Assembly (NCBI RefSeq): GCF_036785885.1 | Contig: NC_092320.1 | Location: 11,285,557 to 11,349,556, forward strand | Direction: 5' to 3' | Length of the DNA stretch: 64,000 nt | Origin: Coffea arabica | Taxonomy: Eukaryota; Streptophyta; Magnoliopsida; Gentianales; Rubiaceae | In this document: positions 23,785 through 35,355 of the stretch, in pieces | Layout of the letters: every line of letters begins with the position of its first letter | How positions within the stretch are numbered: the first letter of the stretch is position 1 | Notes under the pieces: generated by a model | Told to the model about the DNA's origin: nothing | The model's input: the letters and a program-made list of their open reading frames with translations, nothing else | Databases searched by the model: none | Made by a program: the position numbers and the translations under genes

Positions 23785-25289
23785 TTATTATATTCTATCG
23801 TAATTCAAGAGAGAGATCCAACTGAATTTACAGGAGATCAATGGAGATTGAATTTCCATCGCTATTTACTCGTCTGGATTTTTTAGAAATGCCATATATT
23901 ATAGTAATTGTTATGAGGTAAGCTTTAAATAATTGATCTTCTATCCCATTAAAACTTAAGGACTTGGTGATGTTTTTTAAATTCTTTCAATTGACGTGAT
24001 TTTGGCCATCCGAAATTACATTACATCTATTGTACTCGAGTTTGTTGTAAAAGTAAAATCATTTTCAATAATGTTTCTTTCAATTCTGAAACTAATTTCG
24101 CATCTATTTCTCCATTGGTACTCAGGGTGCATATAAATCAAGCTGACTGAGTTTGAAGTTGAGTCTTTGATCGAGTTGTTCACGAGCAGTTTGTCCGTTG
24201 ACAACTTTAGTTTTACGATAATTTGATTTATTTTGACATTTAAAAATATTAAAATTTAAAGCAAGGGCTAAATTAAACTGAATTTTCTATTGCAGCGCAA
24301 GTCTGAAAGCTTATTGATTTTGGAGGCACGATTAAAATTTTGGGACATTTTGAAGGGACAAACTGAAATTATCAGAATTCTGTGGACGTTGCTACCGTAG
24401 CAGTTTACATCATGCTCTGGGTCCACCGTCTCTGTCATATATCACATTTTCCTTCTTGTGTCTCGCCAAAAAGGAAGAGTATTTTTCCCTTTTGTAAGTA
24501 ATTTGTCGGCAGCGCTCGGGTTAAAAAGACTACAATGGGAGGACATTTCGTTGGGCTAGCTATCTTACGCAATCAAGGGAGACCATTCGGATCAAATAGC
24601 CTTTAAAAAAAAAAAAGGGTATATGTGAGAGGGCATAAATAATTATCAGTAATTAACTATGGGCCCCTAATTCTTTTGGTGTTATGCATTTTATTTTCTT
24701 TGCTTTTCTAAATACGCAATTTTAATATATGTGTGGCTTACTATCTATTAATTACTCGTAAAAAACTCAATTCATGCCCATGTTTTGATAGACTCCTTAA
24801 ATCCTCTGTTTGTCTTATCAACCAATAGTGCTCTCTACTCCAGCATTGCCTGGTGATTTTATATTAAAATTCAATTAGGTAGATCGCCATACAAGACTCC
24901 ATAATTTTTTCCAAATTGGTCAGATCTGGTCCAGTAACAGTAAATCTGAAAAAGTAGATTTCATTTGTAATTAAACAAATAATTCGATCCATATTCATTT
25001 GTTTCTAAAAAAGTAAATATGACCCAATTCACATTTATTCTTGCCACTAAAAAAGTGGAATTTGGTTTTTTTTTTTAAACACATAAAAATGATTGCATAT
25101 TCAGGCCAAAAAATGATTGAAAATTTAAGTTGAAACCAAATTTTATTAATTTGAATTTGTAATAGATGTAAAATTAATAATTTAAGAGTAAAAAATTAAA
25201 AAAATTCATTTGATAAAATATAAGGAACATTTTAAACTACCATTAAAAACGTGCCAAACTCAAAGCAGCACTTGATCCAGTTCCACTGA

Positions 25290-25998
25290 GGGCAGCTCCA
25301 ATGGGGGTATAATACACCCCCGTTACACCACTCCATGACACGGCTCCCCATTGGAGCCGTGTCATGGAGATTACACGCATCACATGTATGATGCGTGTAA
25401 TTCTCAAAATGTGGGCCTATGGCAACGGTAAATTTCCAGCATTTTCAACGATTCGAAGGCAATGACAATGAAAACTAGTATTCATTTTGTTATTATTTGT
25501 ATTTTATTTGATTTAACTTATGTAATATTATGTTATGGAGTTCAACTAATTACATTCCGAATTATTAATTAAGTATGGATTATTATGATATCTTCGCATT
25601 TGAAGTATCAAATATTTGTTTAATTTCCTACATAATTATTTTTTAAAAAATAACAATATATTATTTTTGAAACATAGAAAAAGATATATTATTCAAACTT
25701 AAAAAATAATAATATCATTTTTAGAAAATAAAAAAATTCAAAATGTACAAAATTTAACGAAAGTTAGTACTTTATTTTTTAAAAATAACAAAATTAGTTT
25801 TAAAAATTACTTTATTTATTTATGGGATATGAGTTATGCATTATTAAAATAAATATTTGATTAATTGTGGACCCATGCTATTACACCTTGTGGAGTGTAA
25901 TTCATTGTGAGTGAAAGTGTAATAAAAGAGGAGAAAGTGGAATGTTAACGTAGCATGTGAATTACACTCCATAAAGTGTAATAGCATTGTGGATGCTA
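25290..25998. mobile_element. 709-bp TIR element with TGA target duplication
   Basis: The borders are defined by the empty site in copy B: filled TTCCACTGA | element | TGACGACGATT, against TTCCATTGATGACGATT at about 31057-31073. TGA is therefore the likely 3-bp target duplication. The ends (GGGCAGCTCCAATG and the reverse complement TAGCATCCACAATG) are degenerate inverted repeats. The 5' part has a perfect 17-bp hairpin arm, CTCCATGACACGGCTCC (25331-25347), with its complement at 25353-25369. Non-coding; PIF/Harbinger-like by TSD size. Confidence 0.75.
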
Positions 25999-27115
25999 TG
26001 ACGACGATTACACCTGAAAACAATACTGAGAGGTCGTTTTCGTGACGTAACACGCATGTCCCAGTTACTTCCCTCCAAATTACAAGGCGGATTTAAAGAA
26101 CTTTTGTCAGACCAAAGTCAACAATTACGACTCTCAATTTCCTTTAACGCGTTGATACAAGTCTTATGCGTAGCGGCGGTTGCCTGTAAAGGCATGAAAA
26201 GGCCAAAGGAGTTGAATGTCTGAGGCTGCGCCATGGCCTTCCATCTGTTTTTTCTGTCCTCCGGCCACGTCAGTACTTGCGTCATTCTCCATGGAACTGC
26301 ATGCGTCAGCCCAGTTACTAAAATTAAAATGTGTTACATTCCCTTAAATTTCTAATGTTCAGTCTCAGTTAATCAATAATAATAAGTAGTACTTGTCCTT
26401 AGCGGTGGGTTAGGCGTGGAGTAACTTTATATTCGCGTGCAAGTTTCAAATATCTACTCTTCACGCATGCATGGATTGAAATTGTAATTGAACTCGTTCC
26501 TTAATTAATTGGTCAAGTAAGGCATGCTCTAATTCTTAATTATATGTACAATACCCATATATGTTATCTAGTTTTAATAAGATTATGATTTAAATTGATT
26601 TTGGATAATCAATTTTTGTGACATTCTCAATTACTTTTATATTCTGATTATGGATTTTTTAATGATAGAAAAAGTTAAAATCTATAATCACCTAAGGAGT
26701 AGTTTTTATTGATTCTGATTATTCTCTGTAATTAATTAGTTTTTATAATCAGATTTTGTAAAATTTAAAATAATCGAGAATAAGGTATGTACATATAATA
26801 CGGTTTCAGAGACTGTTCATTCTAATTATATTGTACCATTTCGGATGCTTTCTTATTTGACCATGAATGGAGGATATTCGAAATCAGGAAAAGTGGGTAA
26901 AGAAGAAGATAATCAATCTTCACATAATTAAGTGTAATGCTACCATGTTCAAGGGGCAAATTCATAGGGATATAGCCCGGAGTTATTTTAAGCTTGATTT
27001 TTCAAACCTCTAATTGAGGTTTGGTTTGGTGGTTACTTACACTTTTTTTTTTTTTTTGGTGTAAGCAGTTTTTTTTAATATAAATAAAAATGGCATCATT
27101 TCATTAAAACAAGAC

Positions 27116-27118
<3 letters not shown>

Positions 27119-27154
<36 letters not shown>
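27119..27154. repeat. (TA)n microsatellite
   Basis: An uninterrupted TA dinucleotide run of about 36 bp leading into the AT-rich array. Confidence 0.9.
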
Positions 27155-27157
<3 letters not shown>

Positions 27158-27160
27158 TAT

Positions 27161-28200
27161 AAGTGTATATTATTATAAATGTATAAATTATAAATGAATA
27201 TTATAAATGTATAAATTATTACATTATAAATATATATTAATATTCTGTAGAAATGTATTTATATAATTAATATAAATGTATATATGTATTGATATTATGT
27301 ATAAATGTAAAATTAATATTATGTATATTAATATAAATGTATAAATGTATTATATTATATATAATACATAATATAAATGTATACTTAAATGTATAAGTGT
27401 ATATTATTAAAATGTATAAATTATAAATGAATATTATATAAATGTATAAATTAATAAATTATAAATATATATTAATATTATGTCGAAATGTATTAATATA
27501 ATTAATATAAATGTGTACATGTATTAATATTATGTATAATTGTAAAATTAATATTGTGTATATTAATATAAATGTATAAATGTATTATATTATATATTAT
27601 ACATAATATAAATGTATATTATAAATATACATAAATATTTATATATTATGTATAAATGTAAATTTATATAAATGTATAATATATTATATATTATATTATA
27701 TATAATTTATATAACATATAATATTTATGTAAATATATTATAAATATATAAAAATATATTATAAATAAAATAAAATATTTATAATATGTATGTATAAATA
27801 TATAATATTAGAAATGTATAATATATATAATATACATTATTATTAATATAATTTATGTATAATATACATAATTGAAATATGCATATTAATATATATTATA
27901 AAACAAAATTGAATAAATATATTTATAAATTTATATATAAATAAATGTATTTATATAAATATATAATATTTATTTCAATTGATATAATATATATAATATT
28001 ATACATAATTGAAATAAATTTATTTATATTAATATAATATATATAATTGAAATATACATATTAAAATACATTATTGAAATATACATATTAAAATATATTA
28101 AAATATAATTGAAATATACATATTAAAATACATAATTAAAATCAGAGAAATTGAAATATACTTATTAAAATATACAAATTAAATATACATAATTGAAATA
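27161..28200. repeat. AT-only low-complexity array with a 234-bp tandem unit
   Basis: The first 465 bp consist of two head-to-tail units of about 234 bp, starting at 27161 and 27395 (both AAGTGTATATTATT ...). Each contains the same order of words: AATGTATAAATTATAAATGA, TTATGTATAAATGTA-type and ATAATACATAATATAAATGT. The rest, to about 28200, is a looser mix of ATATA/AAATGTA/TTGAAATATACAT repeats. The array is absent from the corresponding place in copy B. Confidence 0.8.
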
Positions 28201-28224
28201 TATTTGGAGTTGTTTTTGATATAT

Positions 28225-28334
28225 TGTTTGGATATGGTGTTTTTGAAGTTGTTTTTGAGATACATATTTACTGTAGCATTTGGAATGTGAAAAACAGTTT
28301 TTCAAAAACAGGTGCAAAAACACTCAATCCAAAC
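28225..28334. mobile_element. Short TGTTTGGAT-type MITE
   Basis: The left TTGTTTGGATATGGTGTTTT and the reverse complement of the right end (GTTTGGATTGAGTGTTTTTG) are inverted repeats. The same type of end is seen in the element at 34261-34398. About 110 bp, non-coding. Confidence 0.6.
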
Positions 28335-28423
28335 GCAGCCCCCATATTAGAGAACAACTCACCCAAAGCCACATTTCTACTGAACCGTTGCCCAAATCAA
28401 CCACGGTTATGGCAAACACAATA

Positions 28424-28734
28424 CTCCCTCCGTTCCTTATTAGATGACCTAAATAACTAATTCTCTTAGATTAAGAAAGTTGGTTATTTTCTAAAAGTCA
28501 ACAAAAGTTTAACTTTACTTCTCAAAATTACCCTTTATCTCTCTTCATCTCTTCAACTACTTTTATTGTTAATGCTACAAATACTGTATTTAATTATTTA
28601 GAGTTCCAATTCAAGAAAGTTGAAAGGGTAAGCAAGGGTAAATTTGGAAAAAAGTTCATAAATGCTTTCTTGATATCATAATGACAAATAAAAAGAAACA
28701 ATGGATTAGGACATCTAATAAGGAACGGAGGGAG
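28424..28734. mobile_element. Stowaway-like MITE (CTCCCTCCGTTCC ends, TA target site)
   Basis: Perfect inverted ends CTCCCTCCGTTCCTTATTAG ... CTAATAAGGAACGGAGGGAG, flanked on each side by TA (28422-28423 and 28735-28736). The CTCCCTCCGT terminus and TA duplication are the hallmarks of Tc1/mariner-derived Stowaway elements. It is missing at the matching place in segmental copy B (about 33367), which supplies the empty site. Confidence 0.92.
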
Positions 28735-31014
28735 TATTAGATTGGCCGTCAAATCAACCTTGCTCGATCATCATTATTAAGTGATTGCTTGCACGAGGCT
28801 TTCTAGGTTATTGCGTCGATCGCTTGGTTTTGCAAACAATATCGTCTCTAGAACATCAGCATCTATTTCCAACGCACCTTTTTATCTTCCCAATTATCTT
28901 TTTATCTCACAGACATCACATCACAAAAAGTGCTACAGTAAAAATATCTCAAATAATTTACAATCCAAACAGAGCTATGTTATCATATACGTTATCAGTG
29001 CCAACGCAACGGATATTATTGCAGGTGAAAGCGACCTGCATTTCTTAATCATGAGATTTTAAGTTTAAAACCCATAAGAATGAGAAGAACATCGTTCTCG
29101 CAAGGGGTCGGATCTAACTTGAACAATGATTAGTCGCAAGTAAATCGTAAAATTGATATAAATAATTGTGATATATACATACATATATATATATATAGGC
29201 GCACACGTTATCACTGGAGACTTGAGAGCTTCTTTATCTGACTTCCTAAGATGTAGCAACTCGATCCGGACTCCCGAGTCCCTTTAGTAGTTTGTTGATG
29301 TCTTCATTCTTTTTTCATATTTATGAAATGATTTTTGTACTAATCCAGGAAAAGTTAGGTAAAAGTGTACTAAAATTGATTTTTTCACTCGTGCTCTTCA
29401 AATATTCACTTCATTGCTATTGGCTAATAGAATTTCGTTTGACTCGACCTCTAAAATTGTTCACACTCTCTATTGGGGGCTCACTGTCCGAATTCAGTCA
29501 AAATTTTACGTTGTGGTTCTACCCAAGATGATTTCTACTATGACCTTCCAAAATTTTCATTCGAGAATTGTTCCAATGTTGTCGTGCTTTCAGTTTCAAT
29601 GTCGCGTTGGTATAGAAAATTCTATCCGACTTTTCGGCCCCCCCCCCCTCTTTTTTTTTGCACTTTCCTAGGTATAGAAAATACCCAGATTCTCCATCAT
29701 TATCAGGTGCATGTAATACAATAACTAAATGAGCATATTTGTTTGATTCTTCCTCGGCTTCTTTCACACTTACTGGTGAAAAATAACTCAAAGCGAACTA
29801 AAATATTTTAGATTTCAAATCCCTCTACATTCGTTTTAGACTTGGACGAAAATTGATTTCTGGTATCATTAAAATCAAAGCTATGAAAATAAAATAAGCA
29901 ACTATAAAAACACAATACATGTATTGGGTCAACATCAATAAATTTACAATAAGTAATTCAGGTACTTGAGCAAGATCGATCGAGTCTCATTCCATTTTGG
30001 TCCTGCTCAAATAATTTCTAATGTGAATATGAGTAAGTTTCGGCATTAGCCCATCTCAAGCCAATCCTGCCCTTTTGCCATGCCTAGCACAGTAGTACTC
30101 CTCATTTAGTATGTAGCCGAGAATGTCCAAGATGAAAAAGTTTTGTCATCCAGAATGGTATGCCAAAAAAAATTATCATTTCAATGTTTGGTACACAAAT
30201 CAGGATGAAATCTTTATTTATTTTTTAATATTTGGTATAATCAATATTTAAATATCATAATGGAATGCAATCAATATAAATTCGAGTTAATTACCCTAGA
30301 TTAGTTTATAAACATATCATGTTTTATTACTTTTGTTTTTATTTGTTCTACTATATTATTTGTCTATTTATGTAGAATTTTTGACTTTTTTTGGCATTAA
30401 GAATAATTGAGGATTGATATAAAAAACTTCAATAGTAATACTTCATTTGTTCTAGCATATAAAATTTTATGTTATAATTTTGCATCCCTTAACAATATAA
30501 TTAGCATTTAGCAATATAAATTATATATTACATGAAGCCAAACAAATATAATATATGTTTATTCTATTTTCGTTTTTTGATATGAAACTCAAAAAATTCT
30601 TGCACAATTGTCTAAAAGTGGAAGAATAAAGTAACTTAAAACATGTTTTTGCTAGTATAAAAAATTATTGTAAACATAAGAAAATTTATTTATTATTAGA
30701 AAATTATATTCAATTATTAATTAGGGACACTAGTATCTTAAAATATGGTGATATAGTAAAAAAAAAATTATAAGGATAAAATTAACACCCTGCTATTTTA
30801 AGCATTCCAGAATGAAGTTGCAAAGAACTTCCCCCAAGTTTTTTGGAGACACGGGGATTCTATGGGAAAAAAAAGTTTCTTAAATCCTCCCCTTTATGAC
30901 TTCCAGCTTGAAAGGATTTAACTCTCCTCTTGAATTATTATTTAAATAATAATAATAATGTTAACTATTAATTCCCATAAAAAAAGAAAAAGAAAACTAG
31001 GGGAGCAATAAAAT

Positions 31015-33910
31015 TGACATGGAACCTGTCATGCTCAAAAGAGCATGATCCACTTCCATTGATGACGATTAAGCCTGAAAACAATTCTAAGACGTCGTTT
31101 TCCCGAGGTAAGGCCAGGGTCCCAGTTGCGTCCCCTCAAAATCACGGGTCCGGTTTAAAAAACCTGTCTGCGATTAGTTGCAAGCGTTTTAAGTCTGCGT
31201 CAAACTAACTTCAACATTCAAGCCTTTTAACGCGTCGATACAATACAATCCCAAGTACGGCGCTCCGTAGTGCACTTTAGTTGCCTTTTCTTCTTTTTTA
31301 AACTGTAGAAGGCCAAAAGAGTTGAATGTCGTCCAAGGCTGCCGTGCCATTCTTCTCTGTCCTCCACCTCAGTGCTTATGTCATGCAACGTGCCTTCGCT
31401 TTCATTTCATGCACCCGCGTGGGGGTGCAATTCAATCAATCGAGTAGATTAACTTGATTGAGCTCGCAAGTAGCTTGATCAACTGCTTAACTAGAGTTCA
31501 GTTCATGTCCACTTCAAGTTGAGTTTGAGCTATTCGATTATATATTATATATTCGAGAACTCGTTGAGTTTTATTGAATATTCGGTGTAATATTTAATTA
31601 ATATATTATAAATAATTAAATTACCATTTTAGATTGATTATTTGTAATATTTATGATCCTAACCATTTGTCGAGTTCGAGTACTTGAGCTCAATATCGAG
31701 CTAGCCAATTTCTCAAGGTCGATCCAGTCAAGTTCGAGCTTTTCCAATATTACGTCGAATCGAGCTCGAGCTTTGTTCAAACAACTCGCTGGAGGTTGAG
31801 TATTGTTACTAGGCATCGAGTTTGAATTCGACTATGATGACATTCGAACTCGACTCGATTCGATATCACCCCTAGATCCGCATCAGCCCCCTGCTACAAA
31901 AAAATGTGTTACAAATGCAATTTCTTAATTCCTCGGGTGTAAAGAAATTTCCATTGTCTATCAGTCTATTTAATCAACGTAAACACTCACTAGAATTTTT
32001 TTTATCAATGGTGGGGTACGCGGCTACCAGGTAGGCGAGCGCTCAAATTTCCAATTTTTTTATCAATTGATTTGAATGGCGACTGTAATTCATTACTTAA
32101 ACTTAATTGGTCAGCTAATTAAGGGATTATACAATGGAGCATTTGTTATCTGATTTCCAAGATATGCACAACACCCATATTATTAGGTGTAGTTTTGACA
32201 AGCAGCGATATCGGTTCACAAGTCTGTGTGGTCAGCTCCTTTTCTGAGATTGTTCGTTCTAGCTACGTAATATACCAGCTCGAATAATGCTTCTTGAGGT
32301 TTTGTAACTTACAATTCAAATTTGGATTGAATGGGTATTGACCAAAGAATCATTATATGAAATTATGAATTTTTAATTACAATAAATTTTTTGTAACCTA
32401 CAATATAAATTTGAATGTGTTTTGAATGATCAATAATTTCAGCATTTACTTAGTGTCTTATTAGTAATATATGTTATGTTTGTCTGACTTTTCTTGACTA
32501 TATCTCTATATATATGCATAGTTGAGATATAAAAGTTCTATTACAACAACTTATGTCTTTTGAGTCTAAGTTCACTATTCTCTATCTCATGGTTAGACAA
32601 AAAAAAAAGAAAGGTGTTTGTAGAGCTATACTCTCCTAATTGTACAGTCTAGAGAAAGTGTTAGCAAGTATGGTTGGGTTGTTGTATCTTGGGGGTAACA
32701 AGCTAGAGAACTTGTTGCACCGGAATTGATTCTTCCGTAGAGGCTTGAATCACTTTAAAAAGAATGAGATAGCCGTGCCTCAACCCTCCATGCTTAAGTA
32801 TTAATATATTATTATTGCCTAATTTTTCTTTTGCATATTTGTTTTTATTTTTGTTCTAGGTAAACAACAAAGATATATAGTTGAATTTTTCAAGAAAAGT
32901 AAATTACTAAGACGATCGATGAATGTTAAAGTGTGTAATGCTACCAAGTACAAGGGGCAATTTTGTAGGGTAACTTCGAGTCGTTAATTTTAAGCTTGAT
33001 TTTTCAAACTTTTAATTGAGGTTTGGTGGTCAATTACAGCGTCAATTTGGTCGGATAAACTTGACTTAACTAGTTGGCTGGTTTTAGCTTCTAGGCAATG
33101 TCTGTGGCTCACAGAAAGATTTTTTTTTTTTTTTGCCGTGATAATCATTTATTCGTTGTGCTTTGGGAGAAGTTGATTAACTAGCTAGGGGATTGTTTGT
33201 AACGCAGAACATTTTCATCCATTCCCCAAACACACAAAATACACAAAAGCTTCTACAAAAATTTTATAGTAAACAAACTCCTAAAAAAACACACCATCCA
33301 AATCCATTCAAATGGATCCACAAGTCCATGGTTGGCCAAATCGAACGAACGCGGTTATGGGAATATAATAATTAGGTCGTTGGTCAATTCAAGTTGGCTC
33401 CACCATCATTAATTATCAAGTGATTTGTTTGCGCGAGGCTTCGTACATGGATCGAATGTCAACTCCATAACGTCAGCAATCACTGGAGACTTTTTGACAG
33501 AATCAAACTCACTTCCTAATCCCAACACGTAGCTGACATGCCTTACGCACCTAAATAAGCGTAAGCCATTGCATCAGCCATAGACGTCGCAACTCTTTTT
33601 TTTTTTTTTTTTTTGTGTCTCCTCCGTAGTTTGTTAGGTGATAATTGCAACGACTAAGCTGTACTTAATTTACTTTCTTGGCTCGTAATGGTGTTCGAAG
33701 AATTTCGTCTGACTCAACCTCTGAATTCTATTGCGAGTCATTGTCCAAATTGATTCAAATTTGACGTCCTGCTCCTGACCAGTTGCGACAACTACAACGA
33801 CCTTCCAAGTTTCACTCGAAGATTTGTTTCAGTTTTGCAGTCTTGCTCTCTGTTTCAATGTCATGACTCATGTTGCTATAGAATTATCTGACTGACTGTT
33901 AATTTTTCTT
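31015..33910. repeat. Segmental duplication, copy B
   Basis: The second copy of the segment at 25245-29700, same orientation, centred about 5 kb downstream. It lacks the four insertions listed for copy A but carries its own 455-bp element at 31421-31875. No gene can be recognised in either copy, so what was originally duplicated is unknown. Confidence 0.85.
31421..31875. mobile_element. 455-bp hAT-like element, present only in copy B
   Basis: The left end GGGGGTGCAATTCAATCAAT and the reverse complement of the right end (CTAGGGGTGATATCGAATCG) give a degenerate inverted repeat; TCGAGCTCGA-type words fill both subterminal regions. Flanks ACCCGCGT and ATCCGCAT look like a decayed 8-bp target duplication, hence the hAT suggestion. 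Copy A shows an uninterrupted sequence here (CATGCGTCAGCCC, near 26300). Confidence 0.65.
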
Positions 33911-34260
33911 TTTCTTTCCTGCAACGTATTATATTCTTTCTTTCCCTATGAATTATAGGGCCAAAATTGGACGCTAGTTTCAAATGTTATTTGGTTTTAG
34001 TTTTTTATTTATTTATCGAGTCATCTCGTTCCATTTAGTGTTATTCCACAAGGAAGTGAAGTTGCTCGATTAGCAGCTCCTGTACGAAGTTTAGAACTCA
34101 CCGAGCTTTATTTTGCATGTAATCAAGAAATAGATTTTCAAAAAGTCTTGCGTCCCTTTTAGTTTTATGTAGAGTACATAATTGTCTCTTAATAGCAATT
34201 CTTTTCAGAACAAATGAAAAACAATTAATCACCATCATTTTCAGCTGCACATTTATGTTG

Positions 34261-34398
34261 TGTTTGGATAGCATTTTTCATGAATTTTTCGTTAGAAAAT
34301 TACTGTAGCGATTTAATATATATGAGATAAAAAGGTGACAAGAAAATGTGTTCACAAAAAATAAGGCATTTTTTCGGTGAAAAATGGCTATCCAAACA
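34261..34398. mobile_element. 138-bp MITE with TGTTTGGATAGC ends
   Basis: The left TGTTTGGATAGCATTTTTCA is matched in reverse complement by the right end TGAAAAATGGCTATCCAAACA. A further TTTGGATAG fragment lies at about 35359. Non-coding. Confidence 0.85.
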
Positions 34399-34464
34399 AG
34401 CCAATGCATACATAGGCTTCTTCTAGTTCTAGGTAGTTGCCAGGGGTGTTGGAGTGCGTTATCA

Positions 34465-34734
34465 ATTACGGGACGAGGGGCCTGGACGGTTGTCAGAGAC
34501 AACAGTCCCAAGCAGTTCACGGCCTGGATGAAGCCTCAAAAATTTATGCGGCTCAGATCACGTCTTGTAACTCGATTTTCACGCCGTTTGGGACCCACAA
34601 AAATGTTGTTTTATTTTACTCGCTGTTGTTCAATTGTTACACATTGTACAGATGATATTACACCATATACAAATAGTGTTACACCTTCCGGAGCGGTTGT
34701 TCTGACAACCGCTCTAGCCCCGCGTCCTCAATTA
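34465..34734. mobile_element. 270-bp TIR element with CGTTATCA target duplication
   Basis: The 8-bp word CGTTATCA flanks both sides (34457-34464 and 34735-34742). The ends are inverted repeats: ATTACGGGACGAGGGGC ... GACGGTTGTCAGA on the left against TAATTGAGGACGCGGGGC ... GCGGTTGTCAGA in reverse complement on the right. An 8-bp duplication suggests the hAT superfamily; a 9-bp reading (Mutator) would need one mismatch. The open frame across it has no recognisable domain. Confidence 0.75.
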
Positions 34735-35224
34735 CGTTATCAGTAGTGTCTGTAAACTGACTACTCTTTGAATTCTGTCAGACACTCATTGGTCACCACC
34801 ACATTCGTGTTCGTTGAATCATCTTCTTGAGTCGCATTCTACATCTCCCGCCGAGTTTCCATCCAACACTACTACTAGTACTGTTTCTTGAGGCGCTCTA
34901 TTCACATAAAAGCTGTCTAAATCACGCGTATTTTGTTCAATCAAAACCCTGAATTACATGCAGCAGATGCTGGCTGACCTTTCTCCTAATTAAAACGGAA
35001 AAATAACAAGAACAAAAAGCTTTGGGCATTTGGATATCAATAATTATTTTAGACCTACAAATTTGAGAAACTCCAATTTGTTGTTGTTCTCAATCGTGGT
35101 AATACAATGACAAGCACCCCCCAAAAAAATTTTTTTTAAACTAAAAACATTTTTCTACCCTACGAGACTCGGTATTTTTTTTCCCAAAAAATGCGGAGTT
35201 TTTTAGGTTAGAAAAAGTTATTTA

Positions 35225-35355
35225 ATATGTGTTTTTCACTTTATTGCTATTGGGTAGTAGAATCTGGTTGGCTCAACCTCTGAAAATCTCGTTCTCGCCC
35301 TTGTTACGAGTCTCTCCAAATTAGGTAAAGTTTTAATTTCTGGTTCTACCCGAGC
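35225..35355. repeat. Partial third copy of the duplicated segment
   Basis: CACTTTATTGCTATTGGGTA, TAGAATCTGGTTGGCTCAAC (then CTCTGAAA) and TTCTGGTTCTACCC match 29407-29525 of copy A and, less well, 33690-33780 of copy B. Confidence 0.65.

Larger units (their letters stand above)
25245..29700. repeat. Segmental duplication, copy A
   Basis: Blocks of this interval recur in the same order and orientation at 31015-33910. Matched landmarks: GATCCAGTTCCACTGA (25275) with 31049; ACCTGAAAACAAT (26012) with 31073; AAAAGGCCAAAGGAGTTGAATGT (26196) with 31310; AAGCTTGATTTTTCAAAC (26990) with 32993; the GCACGAGGCTT block (28790) with 33432; the GACTCGACCTCT block (29440) with 33710. Copy A contains insertions at 25290-25998, 27055-28200, 28225-28334 and 28424-28734. 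Confidence 0.85.

Noticed and set aside
34384-34746. 120-aa plus-strand frame
   Set aside because: It lies almost wholly within the TIR element at 34465-34734 and has no domain.
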